This document shows, piece by piece, positions 8,441-15,351 of a stretch of 29,584 nucleotides of DNA. How positions within the stretch are numbered: position 1 is the first letter of the stretch; each line of letters begins with the position of its first letter. The translations under genes and the position numbers were made by a program. Under the pieces are notes generated by a model that saw only the letters and a program-made list of their open reading frames with translations, searched no databases and was not told the DNA's origin. Source of the stretch: JAWLBR01 sp041687495 (GTDB lineage Bacteria; Bacillota; Limnochordia; DTU087; JAAYGB01); contig JAWLBR010000032.1 of NCBI GenBank assembly GCA_041687495.1, positions 1-29,584 on the forward strand, read 5' to 3'.

Positions 8441-8468
8441 AAGGGGGCGGCTTAGGCGACCGCCCCTT
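8441..8468 (-). other. Intercistronic hairpin between thuA-like gene and downstream dehydrogenase
   Basis: AAGGGGGCGG (8441-8450) pairs with CCGCCCCTT (8460-8468), with one extra G, across a 9-nt loop. It starts 14 nt after the ThuA stop on the minus strand. The minus-strand tail (CGTAATTAG) lacks a U-run, so it is probably a stability or processing element. Confidence 0.6.
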
Positions 8469-8482
8469 GAGATTCGTCTGTC

Positions 8483-9151
8483 CTACTCCTCTTTGGCCGC
8501 CCACAGAAAGCCGCGACGCATGGTCTCGATGGCTTCTGGGATATCAAAGATATCAGCATGGTGACCCAGGGAGCTGTAAAACACGCGACCCTCGCCCCAG
8601 CGCTTAGTGTACATAACCGGCACCTCAACTTGGCCATTGGCGGTGTGCGGACCAGTTGTCCCCGGTGCAGGGAAAGTGGTAGTTGCCAGCACTTCAACCG
8701 CTGGGTCGACGTGAATGTAATACTGCTCACTCTTGACCTTAAAGTCCGAAATTCCTTCGACAATGGGGCTGGAGCTTTGCTTGATGTTCACCATGTACTC
8801 CACGCCATCGTTGCAGGGGTGGGCAACCCACTGAGAGCCAGTCATAAACTGCCAGTCGGTGCTGTCTCGGAAGGCATCACACATGCCACCATGACACCCA
8901 GCGATACCCACACCGCTCTCCACCGCGGCCAATACCGGCTTAAGCTGCTCCGGAGTGATCTTACCCATGGTCCACACCGGGACAATGAGATGCAGGGCTT
9001 TTAGTTTCTCAGCATCCAAGAAGGCGTCGAGGGTATCCAAGACCTCTACCTCAAACCCTTCAGCTTCCAAGGTCTTGCGAAAAACCTCCGATACTGGCCC
9101 CGGCTCATGCCCATCCCATCCACCTTGCACAATTAAAGCTTTTCTTGCCAC
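8483..9151 (-). CDS. ThuA-like domain protein (sugar utilisation)
   Basis: This 222-residue protein has the ThuA fold, related to class I glutamine amidotransferases. It shows KALIVQGGWDGHEPG at the N-terminus, GCHGGMCDAF at 85-94 where amidotransferases carry their nucleophile cysteine, and VFYSSLGHHAD near the C-terminus, the family's GH motif. ThuA of Sinorhizobium acts with ThuB, a Gfo/Idh/MocA dehydrogenase, in trehalose and related disaccharide use through 3-keto intermediates. Here it sits between two Gfo/Idh/MocA genes, which fits the same type of pathway, though the sugar is unknown. The start is GTG, 8 nt after AGGAG. Hairpins occur in both flanking gaps. Confidence 0.9.
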   Translation of the reverse strand: MARKALIVQGGWDGHEPGPVSEVFRKTLEAEGFEVEVLDTLDAFLDAEKLKALHLIVPVWTMGKITPEQLKPVLAAVESGVGIAGCHGGMCDAFRDSTDWQFMTGSQWVAHPCNDGVEYMVNIKQSSSPIVEGISDFKVKSEQYYIHVDPAVEVLATTTFPAPGTTGPHTANGQVEVPVMYTKRWGEGRVFYSSLGHHADIFDIPEAIETMRRGFLWAAKEE

Positions 9152-9189
9152 CTGATTATCTCCTCTCCGATATCCAACTCAGTAACTCT

Positions 9190-9210
9190 CCGCCAAACAC
9201 CTTTTGGCGG
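9190..9210 (-). other. Intercistronic hairpin between the first dehydrogenase and thuA-like gene
   Basis: CCGCCAAA (9190-9197) and TTTGGCGG (9203-9210) form a perfect 8-bp stem with a 5-nt loop. It lies in the 88-nt gap of the operon and has no U-run on the minus strand, so the mRNA probably continues through it. Confidence 0.6.
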
Positions 9211-9239
9211 CACGGATGAAAACCTGTTATACCACATTC

Positions 9240-10397
9240 CTACTTCACCTTGACCCAAGTGCGATCGGCGATGGACTTTTCCACTGCCTCAATGACCCGT
9301 TGACATTCGACACCGTCTGCGAAGTTGGGTTCGGGCAAGCGATCGGCAGCAATGCACTCAAAGAAGTCTTTGACTTCATGGATAAAAGTGTGCTCGTAGC
9401 CAATGATGTGCCCCGCCGGCCACCAAGCTTCCATATATGGGTGGTTGGGGTGAGTAGCCTGGATCACCCGGTACCCTCTGTACCCGTCCTCGTCTTCGAC
9501 ATTGTAATACTCAATTTCGTTCATTCGCTCGAAGTTGAAGCGCAGGCTCCCTTTGCTGCCGTTGATTTCAAACCAGTTGGTGTTGTCGTGTCCGGCTGCA
9601 AAGCGAGTTGCTTCAAATGTCCCCATGGCTCCATTGGCAAACCGGGCCAGGAAGGCAGTTCCGTCATCGACAGTGACCTCACCCATCTCCGCGTTCTCAC
9701 CGCTGCCAGTTGCACTTAACCCTTCCATCTTTGCCGGAATTGGGCGCTGTTTGATAAACGTCTCACTCATGCCGACGACCTCGGAGAACTCCCCGACTAA
9801 CCATCGTGCCAGATCTATGGAGTGAGCCCCTAAATCTCCCAGCGACCCCGAACCAGCGACATCCTTGCGCAGACGCCAAACCAGCGGGAAGTTGGGATCG
9901 AGAATATAGTCCTGTAAGTATTGGCCGCGGAAGTGGTAGATTTTCCCTAGCTTTCCGTCCTCGATCATTCGCTTGGCCAGCGACAGCGCCGGAGTTCGTC
10001 GGTAGTTGAAGCCAATCATGTGCTTAACCCCAGCCTTTGTCACTGCCTCCAGCATTTCCTCCGCATCTTCGAGGGTGAGCGCGAGGGGCTTTTCACAGAA
10101 AATGTGCTTGCCATTTGCAGCTGCTGCCAAGACGATCTCCTTGTGGGCATTGCTGGGTGCAGTCACATCGATGACATCGATGTCATCCCGCTCCACCAGC
10201 TTTTTCCAGGAGGTTTCGTAACCGGCCCAGCCAAACTTTTCCGCCGACTGCCTCACCCAGTCCTCATCTCTACCGCAGATGGCCTGCATCACTGGTTCCA
10301 CAGGAAGGTCGAAGAACATGTTGACGTCCTTATACGCATGGCTGTGGGCCTTTCCCATGAACTTATATCCGACCAAACCGATTCTCAGCTTTTGCAT
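9240..10397 (-). CDS. Gfo/Idh/MocA family oxidoreductase
   Basis: The 385-residue protein has a Rossmann N-terminus with the variant nucleotide motif GLVGYKFMGKAHSHAY (7-22), a form common in this family where Tyr-Lys-Phe replaces the canonical glycine pattern. The EKP signature is at 102-104 (FCEKPLAL). The C-terminal domain includes GSLGDLGAHSIDLARWL, whose Asp and His line the sugar site in relatives. It would oxidise a sugar, inositol or glycoside with NAD(P). The start is ATG with GGAGAGGGG about 7 nt upstream. It is the first gene of the operon with ThuA and a second, clearly different dehydrogenase. A symmetrical site at 10449-10467 upstream may be its operator. Confidence 0.94.
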   Translation of the reverse strand: MQKLRIGLVGYKFMGKAHSHAYKDVNMFFDLPVEPVMQAICGRDEDWVRQSAEKFGWAGYETSWKKLVERDDIDVIDVTAPSNAHKEIVLAAAANGKHIFCEKPLALTLEDAEEMLEAVTKAGVKHMIGFNYRRTPALSLAKRMIEDGKLGKIYHFRGQYLQDYILDPNFPLVWRLRKDVAGSGSLGDLGAHSIDLARWLVGEFSEVVGMSETFIKQRPIPAKMEGLSATGSGENAEMGEVTVDDGTAFLARFANGAMGTFEATRFAAGHDNTNWFEINGSKGSLRFNFERMNEIEYYNVEDEDGYRGYRVIQATHPNHPYMEAWWPAGHIIGYEHTFIHEVKDFFECIAADRLPEPNFADGVECQRVIEAVEKSIADRTWVKVK

Positions 10398-10448
10398 GTC
10401 GCATCCCCTCTCCTCATATTGCTGGTCATGTGGCTGTCATCCAGACCG

Positions 10449-10467
10449 TTGGTTACATAGTTACCAA
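10449..10467. promoter_or_regulatory. Candidate operator for the dehydrogenase/ThuA operon
   Basis: The 19-bp site TTGGTTACATAGTTACCAA is an imperfect palindrome in which 8 of the 9 base pairs other than alternating centre positions follow TTGGTnACnTnGTnACCAA. It lies 52 bp upstream of the dehydrogenase start. No copy was seen elsewhere in the window, and the regulator is unknown. Confidence 0.4.
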
Positions 10468-10483
10468 TAAACTACAACCCAAG

Positions 10484-10514
10484 TTTGCCTTTACCTTTCT
10501 ATCATTAAGGCAAA
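10484..10514. repeat. Inverted repeat upstream of the dehydrogenase operon
   Basis: Arms TTTGCCTT (10484-10491) and AAGGCAAA (10507-10514) are a perfect 8-bp inverted repeat 15 nt apart. It may be an operator or a leader hairpin; there is no clear promoter that decides between the two. Confidence 0.4.
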
Positions 10515-10572
10515 TTGCCACTCTTTTCTATTTTTGGCGTCGATTGTTGCCTATTTTGGGGTGCGCGAAAAA

Positions 10573-10617
10573 CAGAATGAACCTACAGTGCCAAAGTAGC
10601 ACCGTAGGCTCATTCTG
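10573..10617 (-). terminator. Intrinsic terminator of the DUF378 gene
   Basis: A long stem is made of CAGAATGA/TCATTCTG, CCTAC/GTAGG and GTGC/GCAC, separated by two single A-C mismatches, with a 7-nt loop. On the minus strand the stem is followed directly by TTTTT. It lies 42 nt after the stop of the gene at 10659 and isolates it from the downstream dehydrogenase operon. Confidence 0.85.
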
Positions 10618-10658
10618 CTCCAAAAAGGGGGTGAATTTTCTTTTTTTCTTGGCAAAGC

Positions 10659-10880
10659 TTATTTCTGTTCTGCCCTAGTGATCTGGCCAAGACCAAACAA
10701 TAGGTACAATCCAGATAACCCGACTAAGGTGTAGATAATGCTGGTTAAGGTACTTGGGGCATACGTAGTTCTCCCGCCAAAAATCGCCTGTACTAGGTCC
10801 CACCGAAAAAGCCCAATCAGGCCCCAGTTCAATGCTCCGGCAATGGCCAGAATCATGCTAAGTAACCGCAATCCTCTCAC
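10659..10880 (-). CDS. DUF378 family small membrane protein
   Basis: This 73-residue protein carries the DUF378 signature: a first membrane segment containing GALNWGLIGLF followed by WDLVQAIFGG, then a second segment with IIYTLVGLSGLYLLF. Related proteins (YuzA in Bacillus) have no known function. The GTG start at 10880 was chosen because AAAGGGGTGAGG lies just upstream and the family begins close to the first membrane segment; a TTG 28 codons further upstream is in frame but has no Shine-Dalgarno. It follows the MFS gene by about 140 nt on the same strand and has its own strong terminator. Its link to the sugar genes is probably only positional. Confidence 0.85.
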   Translation of the reverse strand: MRGLRLLSMILAIAGALNWGLIGLFRWDLVQAIFGGRTTYAPSTLTSIIYTLVGLSGLYLLFGLGQITRAEQK

Positions 10881-11021
10881 AGACCTCACCCCTTTCCAAA
10901 TTCCTCTGTTGGTAAATTGTATGCTGAGCCACAGCGGCTTAAACCGTTCTGCCTCGACTTCCAATTACTCTTTGATCGCATCTTCAGTATTCCACCAAAA
11001 CAACTGCATAATGCGCGGAGC

Positions 11022-12212
11022 TTACCCAGCGATTTCTCGAGCCGACTCCTGTCCGGCGCGCTCTAGCACCAACAGCCTTACGGCCACCGCGACAAGGCCC
11101 ACGACAAGGATAACTCCTAAGCCCAGTCCCCACTGAAATCCTCCCCATTGAGCCAGCAGGCCAATGAGCCAGGGAACGATGGTCGCGCCTAAAGACATCG
11201 CCATCGAGAGTAAGCCGGTAGTAGTTCCTGCAGCGGTAGGAAACAGGGTATTAGCATAGGCCAAGCCCGTAGGATGCAGACCCGAAAAGAAGAGTCCGGC
11301 AAAAAATACACCACTGGCAATCGCAGCTGGGTGTGAGGCAAAGGCCGCCAAAGGATAGGAAACCGCACTTCCCAAAGCACAGAGAAGAATGATGCGGGAG
11401 AAACCAACCCGGTCTGCGTACACTCGACAGGTGAACCTCCCAACCGTCAGTCCCAGATAGAACAGCGAAACCATACTCGAACCCAGAAGCAGCGAAAAGT
11501 TGAGGCTGTCCATGTAGGTGTTAATCCAACCCACTAGCCCAGTTGCTGCCCCGTTATAGATGAAGCTTACCAAAAACAGAAGGAGAAAAATGGGGTGCAA
11601 TAAAACCCTGCCCATCGACGTAGACGTTTCCGGCTCTCCGGAATGGACCGGTTTCCTGGTCACCTGTGGATAGGACTGCACTGCGGCAATGGCAGCAAAA
11701 ATTGCCCACAAGACCGCTGCGCCCCTAAACACAGTTTGCCAGGAGACCGCCTGGCTGAGCACAAATCCCACAATGACCGGACCAACTAATGAGCCCACAC
11801 CGTAGATACCGTGGAGAGTGTTCATGGCAGCCCCCCGCCGGTGTGAGTTCACCTCAGAAATCAGTGCGTTCAAGGCGGTGTTGACAAACCCGCCACCTAG
11901 GCCAATTAGGACAAAAAGCGCAAGCACTAGCCACCATGAGGCGCTGCTGGGGATGAGGGCCATTCCAGCAGCCTGGAGCAAGCACCCCCATAACACCACC
12001 GGTTTCCGCCCTAGGCGGTCGGACAGGACACCACCGGCGAAGGCGCCAGCGAAGGAGCCGATGAACTTGGCCGGGAAAATCGCCCCAGCTGCAGCCAGAG
12101 TGATCCCAAAATCCTCAATCATCTGCGGAAGCGCCGGTGCAAAAATCAGCCCAATAACACCAATGAGGAAGTACACTGAGTAACTAGTTAGCGTAAGCAC
12201 CTTTTGATTCAT
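11022..12212 (-). CDS. MFS transporter (sugar or sugar-acid type)
   Basis: The 396-residue protein has about 12 membrane segments. The MFS motif A is seen as GGVLSDRLGRKP in the loop between segments 2 and 3, and the second half begins after a charged central loop. Proton-driven uptake or export of a small solute is expected. Because it is divergent from a LacI-family regulator and next to sugar genes, a sugar or glycoside is the best guess. The start ATG at 12212 has AAGGGAAGG 6 nt upstream; a start 7 codons earlier would place the Shine-Dalgarno inside the gene. No ligand-specific residues were recognised. Its promoter in the 323-bp divergent gap is not evident. Confidence 0.9.
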   Translation of the reverse strand: MNQKVLTLTSYSVYFLIGVIGLIFAPALPQMIEDFGITLAAAGAIFPAKFIGSFAGAFAGGVLSDRLGRKPVVLWGCLLQAAGMALIPSSASWWLVLALFVLIGLGGGFVNTALNALISEVNSHRRGAAMNTLHGIYGVGSLVGPVIVGFVLSQAVSWQTVFRGAAVLWAIFAAIAAVQSYPQVTRKPVHSGEPETSTSMGRVLLHPIFLLLFLVSFIYNGAATGLVGWINTYMDSLNFSLLLGSSMVSLFYLGLTVGRFTCRVYADRVGFSRIILLCALGSAVSYPLAAFASHPAAIASGVFFAGLFFSGLHPTGLAYANTLFPTAAGTTTGLLSMAMSLGATIVPWLIGLLAQWGGFQWGLGLGVILVVGLVAVAVRLLVLERAGQESAREIAG

Positions 12213-12467
12213 CGTCGTCCTTCCCTTCAACAAGAGATCGTTCTAAATTCGGTGCGCGCCATTATCAGGCTCGTTCCCATACGTTCTTGGCATCATACTT
12301 CCACCCTGTGGCCACTACTCCTGGCATCCTACCGGAAACTTTGCTTCGGTAATTTCCAGACTAAGCCATTCAATTGCCGTTTCTTGATTTTCTGGACATT
12401 AGGCTCGCAATTACCAGTACTTCCCCGCTTTTTGGCAAGCGCCGCATTGCCGAATTGCCTGATCTCC
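12213..12467. other. Divergent gap between MFS gene and LacI promoter
   Basis: No gene is visible. A nested inverted repeat is present: GGTAATT (12348-12354) with AATTACC (12409-12415), and inside it TCCAGA (12355-12360) with TCTGGA (12391-12396). On the minus strand this would be about 140 nt upstream of the MFS start, in its promoter or leader. No good MFS promoter was found. Confidence 0.4.
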
Positions 12468-12496
12468 TTGACATTTCTGTTACAAACCGGTATGAT
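12468..12496 (+). promoter_or_regulatory. Sigma-A promoter of the LacI-family regulator
   Basis: The -35 box TTGACA (12468-12473) and -10 box TATGAT (12491-12496) are separated by exactly 17 bp. Transcription should start near 12503, just before the palindrome at 12509-12522. This is the clearest promoter in the carbohydrate region. Confidence 0.85.
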
Positions 12497-12508
12497 TTAT
12501 CCAAGTTA

Positions 12509-12522
12509 TGCCACCGGTGGCA
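12509..12522. promoter_or_regulatory. Candidate operator of the LacI-family regulator (autoregulation)
   Basis: TGCCACCGGTGGCA is a perfect 14-bp palindrome with a central C-G step, the layout bound by LacI-family dimers. It lies between the -10 box and the Shine-Dalgarno of the regulator gene, where a bound repressor would block transcription. A 12/14 copy occurs at 13648-13661. Confidence 0.65.
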
Positions 12523-12535
12523 AGGAGTAGAAATC

Positions 12536-13570
12536 ATGCGAGTACCTACCATTAATGACGTAGCAAAGCTAGCTGGTGTTTCCAAGCGAACTGTTTCCCG
12601 GGTAATTAACGATCAAGGAGCAATTAAGGTAGAAACGCGAAATCGTGTTTTGCAGGCAGTCAAAGCTCTCGACTACACACCCAACGTCCTCGCACGGCGC
12701 TTGGCTCAAGGGCGAACAGAAATTCTCGGCGTCTTTGCTTATGAGACTGCTTTTCCAACAGAACGGGAGGACTTCTTCTATCCGTTTTTGGAGGGCATTG
12801 AGACCGAAGCTCAGCGCCAACAGTACGACCTGCTGCTGCTCACTCACACAGCGGAACTTCAGGTCGCTGGAAACGCCCGTTCCATCTATCCAGATAGCCG
12901 GGGCCGGCTGCAGCTGGCAGACGGACTGATTCTACTAGGTAGTAATACCAATCGGGACGATCTAGTTAAGTTGTCCCAGGAGAATGTCCTATTTGTCACC
13001 ATTGGACGACGGGCCGCAGGCAACCTCCAGACATCGTGGGTATCCGCCGCCTATACACCTATCTACTACGATGTCACTTCTAGACTCATTGGTCTTGGAC
13101 ACCGGCGAATTGGCATGGTGGTTAGTGATCCTACATTTGAGGCTGATATGGACAAACTGGCTGGATACCGAAGGGCTTTAATTGATGCTGGGATTCGCCC
13201 CGACAGCAATTGGGTGGTACGCTGTAGTGATGCCAAGTCCATTGCGGACAAGTTCTTGCAGCAATCAGAGCCAGTAACCGCTATCCTGCACAGTACCAAC
13301 ACTACGTGCGTGCCCCTGTATCAAGAACTAAAGTCGCGCAATATCGCTGTGCCCGAAGACATGTCTCTAGTCTCTTTTGACCAAAGTAGCTCGCAGGTGG
13401 ATGGAATGCAACTGGCGTACATACAGATGCCCAAGCAGGAGATGGGCCGGAGAGCAGTGTCGCTCTTGGTTAGTCAACTGAAGCAAGTTCAACAACCTCA
13501 AGTCGAGCACATCCTGCTTCCATGTGAGTTTGTCTTAGGACAATCCATTGGTCTGACTCCTAACTCATAG
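12536..13570 (+). CDS. LacI-family transcriptional regulator
   Basis: The 344-residue protein has the canonical LacI helix-turn-helix at residues 5-25 (TINDVAKLAGVSKRTVSRVIN), then the hinge YTPNVLARRLAQGRT at 48-62, and a periplasmic-binding-protein-like effector domain to the end. It should bind a palindromic operator as a dimer and release it when a sugar or sugar phosphate binds. An open frame continues 54 codons upstream, but the ATG at 12536 has AAGGAG 8 nt before it and gives the family's normal N-terminus. A strong promoter and a perfect palindrome precede it. The gene is divergent from an MFS transporter and is followed by a sugar importer, its likely target. Confidence 0.95.
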   Translation: MRVPTINDVAKLAGVSKRTVSRVINDQGAIKVETRNRVLQAVKALDYTPNVLARRLAQGRTEILGVFAYETAFPTEREDFFYPFLEGIETEAQRQQYDLLLLTHTAELQVAGNARSIYPDSRGRLQLADGLILLGSNTNRDDLVKLSQENVLFVTIGRRAAGNLQTSWVSAAYTPIYYDVTSRLIGLGHRRIGMVVSDPTFEADMDKLAGYRRALIDAGIRPDSNWVVRCSDAKSIADKFLQQSEPVTAILHSTNTTCVPLYQELKSRNIAVPEDMSLVSFDQSSSQVDGMQLAYIQMPKQEMGRRAVSLLVSQLKQVQQPQVEHILLPCEFVLGQSIGLTPNS

Positions 13571-13647
13571 TCCCCGCAGTAATACAGATCTACTGGAAGT
13601 GTCCTGTCACAATCCGCCAAGTCTCTAGCCATTGTCCATAGCTTCTT

Positions 13648-13661
13648 TGCTACCGGTGGTA
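13648..13661. promoter_or_regulatory. Second candidate operator, upstream of the second importer
   Basis: TGCTACCGGTGGTA matches the perfect palindrome at 12509 in 12 of 14 positions. It overlaps a possible -10 box TAGTAT (13660-13665); no good -35 was found. A second symmetrical element, CTGTG-t-CACAG (13672-13682), lies just downstream. Confidence 0.55.
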
Positions 13662-13728
13662 GTATCTAACTCTGTGTCACAGAAAGGTCGGTGATAAATC
13701 CAGACAAAAACTAGGGGGAAACCGCACT

Positions 13729-13787
13729 AAGATGGTGCTTGCCTCCCGCCTCGAAAGCAGCCTTACTCCAAGGCACCAATTCATCTT
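13729..13787 (+). promoter_or_regulatory. Leader hairpin directly before the binding-protein RBS
   Basis: AAGATGGTGCTTG (13729-13741) can pair with the segment 13769-13787 (CAA, GCACC, CATCTT) over about 13 bp with one G bulge and a short internal bulge. The AGGAGG Shine-Dalgarno begins immediately after the stem, so it could stabilise the mRNA or affect initiation. Confidence 0.45.
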
Positions 13788-13800
13788 AGGAGGTCAACAA

Positions 13801-15261
13801 ATGAAGAAGACGTTTCGTTGTGTTGTAGTATTGTTGGCACTTGTAATGATTTTAGCCAGCACCTCAGCCCTTGCCAAGACGACAGTCACCATGTGGTCGT
13901 CGTATGCTTCTCCGTACACTCGTCCAACAGTCGACAAGTTGGTGGAGATGTTCAACGAACGTAATCCGGATATTGAGTTGGTACACCTACCCGTTTCTTC
14001 CCGAATGATGGAGAAATTCCAGACTTCGGTGGTCGGACGGGAGGCCCCAGACCTAATTATCACCGGCATCACTAGCCTCTACGATCCAGCTGGGAAGTCC
14101 AGAGATGAGATAGAGAAGGAATCCCCATTTGTCTATCTAGATGATTTTGTCGATCCAGCAGTTCTGGAGGATTGGCAAAAAACATACTACCAAGACGGTT
14201 GGCTCAAGCTGCAGAATACCTACCGGGGTCCCTACGCTCTACCTTTCGAAGTCTCCGCAGAGGTCATGTTCTATAACAAGGAGCTATTCCGCCTAGCTGG
14301 ACTGGATCCAGAGGCTCCACCTACTACTATGGACGAATTCCACGCAGCAGCCGAAAAGATCACCGAAGCCGCGACAGCCGCAGGCACCGAGGCTTGGGGA
14401 TACTTGTTTGAAGCCAAGGTTCCCAGTGAAGTTGCATGGCTGGAGAACTTTGCCGGCCCACTTAATGACCAGGTGGTTCCGCTGGGCTACCGTAAAAGCA
14501 GCGGTGAATATGTCCTGACTGCCGCGACGGAAAAGAACGCGGCAGCCCTTGATGCCTTCTACCGCGACCCCTACCAAAACGGGTGGACCGGTAAGGTTTT
14601 GGGCTATGACTATATGACTGCTCGGGCCGCTTTTGGTCAAGGGAAAGTCGGAATGTACCGCATTGGTTCATACATGATGATTGTGTACAATCTGCAGTAC
14701 CCAGACCTGGAGTACGGTATTGCTGAGTTGCCGAACATGGATCCCAATGGCGGCTTTGTTGATGCCGGCACTGCCAGTTACTGGTTCATGACCAAGGAAA
14801 AGTTTGGTGGCCACCCGAAAGAGGCTGCTAAGGTCCTCGAGTTCCTTGGAACTGCCGAAGCCCAAGCCTTGATGATCGTAGAAGCCGGAAAGTTAGTCGC
14901 CAACCGTCAGGCGTTTGCTGTTGAGGGGCTTCCATCATACACCTTGCAAGCGCAAAGCATTTTGGACAAGCGGCTTAACGCCCAGAAGGCCTTCACCCAA
15001 AGGCAGATTGACCGCTACCCAGACATTGAACATCAAGCCATGGGGGAGCTGATCGTTACCTCCGCCCAGGTACCCGCCGCCATCGCTGGCGGTCGAATCA
15101 TCAATAGTGCCGGCACTATGTTCCAGCAGTATCTAGAGGGACAAATCTCAGCAAAAGACATGCTCACCAGGCTTGAGACAGAGTGGGCTATGGTTCTGCA
15201 GCGGGAAGGATTGAAAGTCGACCGTTCGTCTGTGGGTTGGGAACGTCCCGCTGAAAGATAG
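13801..15261 (+). CDS. Extracellular sugar-binding protein of the second ABC importer
   Basis: This 486-residue protein has a signal peptide: KK, a hydrophobic core to about residue 20, and an ALA-KT type I cleavage site near 25/26. The only early cysteine (Cys7) is not in a lipobox, so like the other binding protein it is probably free in a periplasm. The mature part starts with VTMWSSYASPYTRPTV and has the family 1 solute-binding layout, about 70 residues longer than the first binding protein. ATG at 13801 has AGGAGG 7 nt upstream; an open frame extends 23 codons upstream without support. It leads an operon with two permeases and an FAD oxidoreductase, and a candidate LacI operator lies 140 bp upstream. 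The ligand is unknown. Confidence 0.92.
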   Translation: MKKTFRCVVVLLALVMILASTSALAKTTVTMWSSYASPYTRPTVDKLVEMFNERNPDIELVHLPVSSRMMEKFQTSVVGREAPDLIITGITSLYDPAGKSRDEIEKESPFVYLDDFVDPAVLEDWQKTYYQDGWLKLQNTYRGPYALPFEVSAEVMFYNKELFRLAGLDPEAPPTTMDEFHAAAEKITEAATAAGTEAWGYLFEAKVPSEVAWLENFAGPLNDQVVPLGYRKSSGEYVLTAATEKNAAALDAFYRDPYQNGWTGKVLGYDYMTARAAFGQGKVGMYRIGSYMMIVYNLQYPDLEYGIAELPNMDPNGGFVDAGTASYWFMTKEKFGGHPKEAAKVLEFLGTAEAQALMIVEAGKLVANRQAFAVEGLPSYTLQAQSILDKRLNAQKAFTQRQIDRYPDIEHQAMGELIVTSAQVPAAIAGGRIINSAGTMFQQYLEGQISAKDMLTRLETEWAMVLQREGLKVDRSSVGWERPAER

Positions 15262-15292
15262 GTAAGGAGAAGAATGTAGCCTAGGTACACCG

Positions 15293-15319
15293 GAGGCTGG
15301 TGCTGGCTGTGCCAGCCTC
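15293..15319 (+). terminator. Intercistronic attenuating hairpin between binding protein and permease
   Basis: GAGGCTGG (15293-15300) pairs perfectly with CCAGCCTC (15312-15319) around an 11-nt loop, followed by the T-rich ttatctttctttt. It lies 32 nt after the binding-protein stop. The position matches the hairpin in the first importer operon and suggests partial termination to keep permease levels low. Confidence 0.75.
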
Positions 15320-15351
15320 TTATCTTTCTTTTGGAAAAGGAGGCGAAAGCC

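Noticed and set aside
7913..8455. Open frame of 180 codons on the plus strand across the Gfo/Idh/MocA gene
   Set aside because: It overlaps the coding strand of a clear dehydrogenase and the intercistronic gap; no RBS or recognisable domain.
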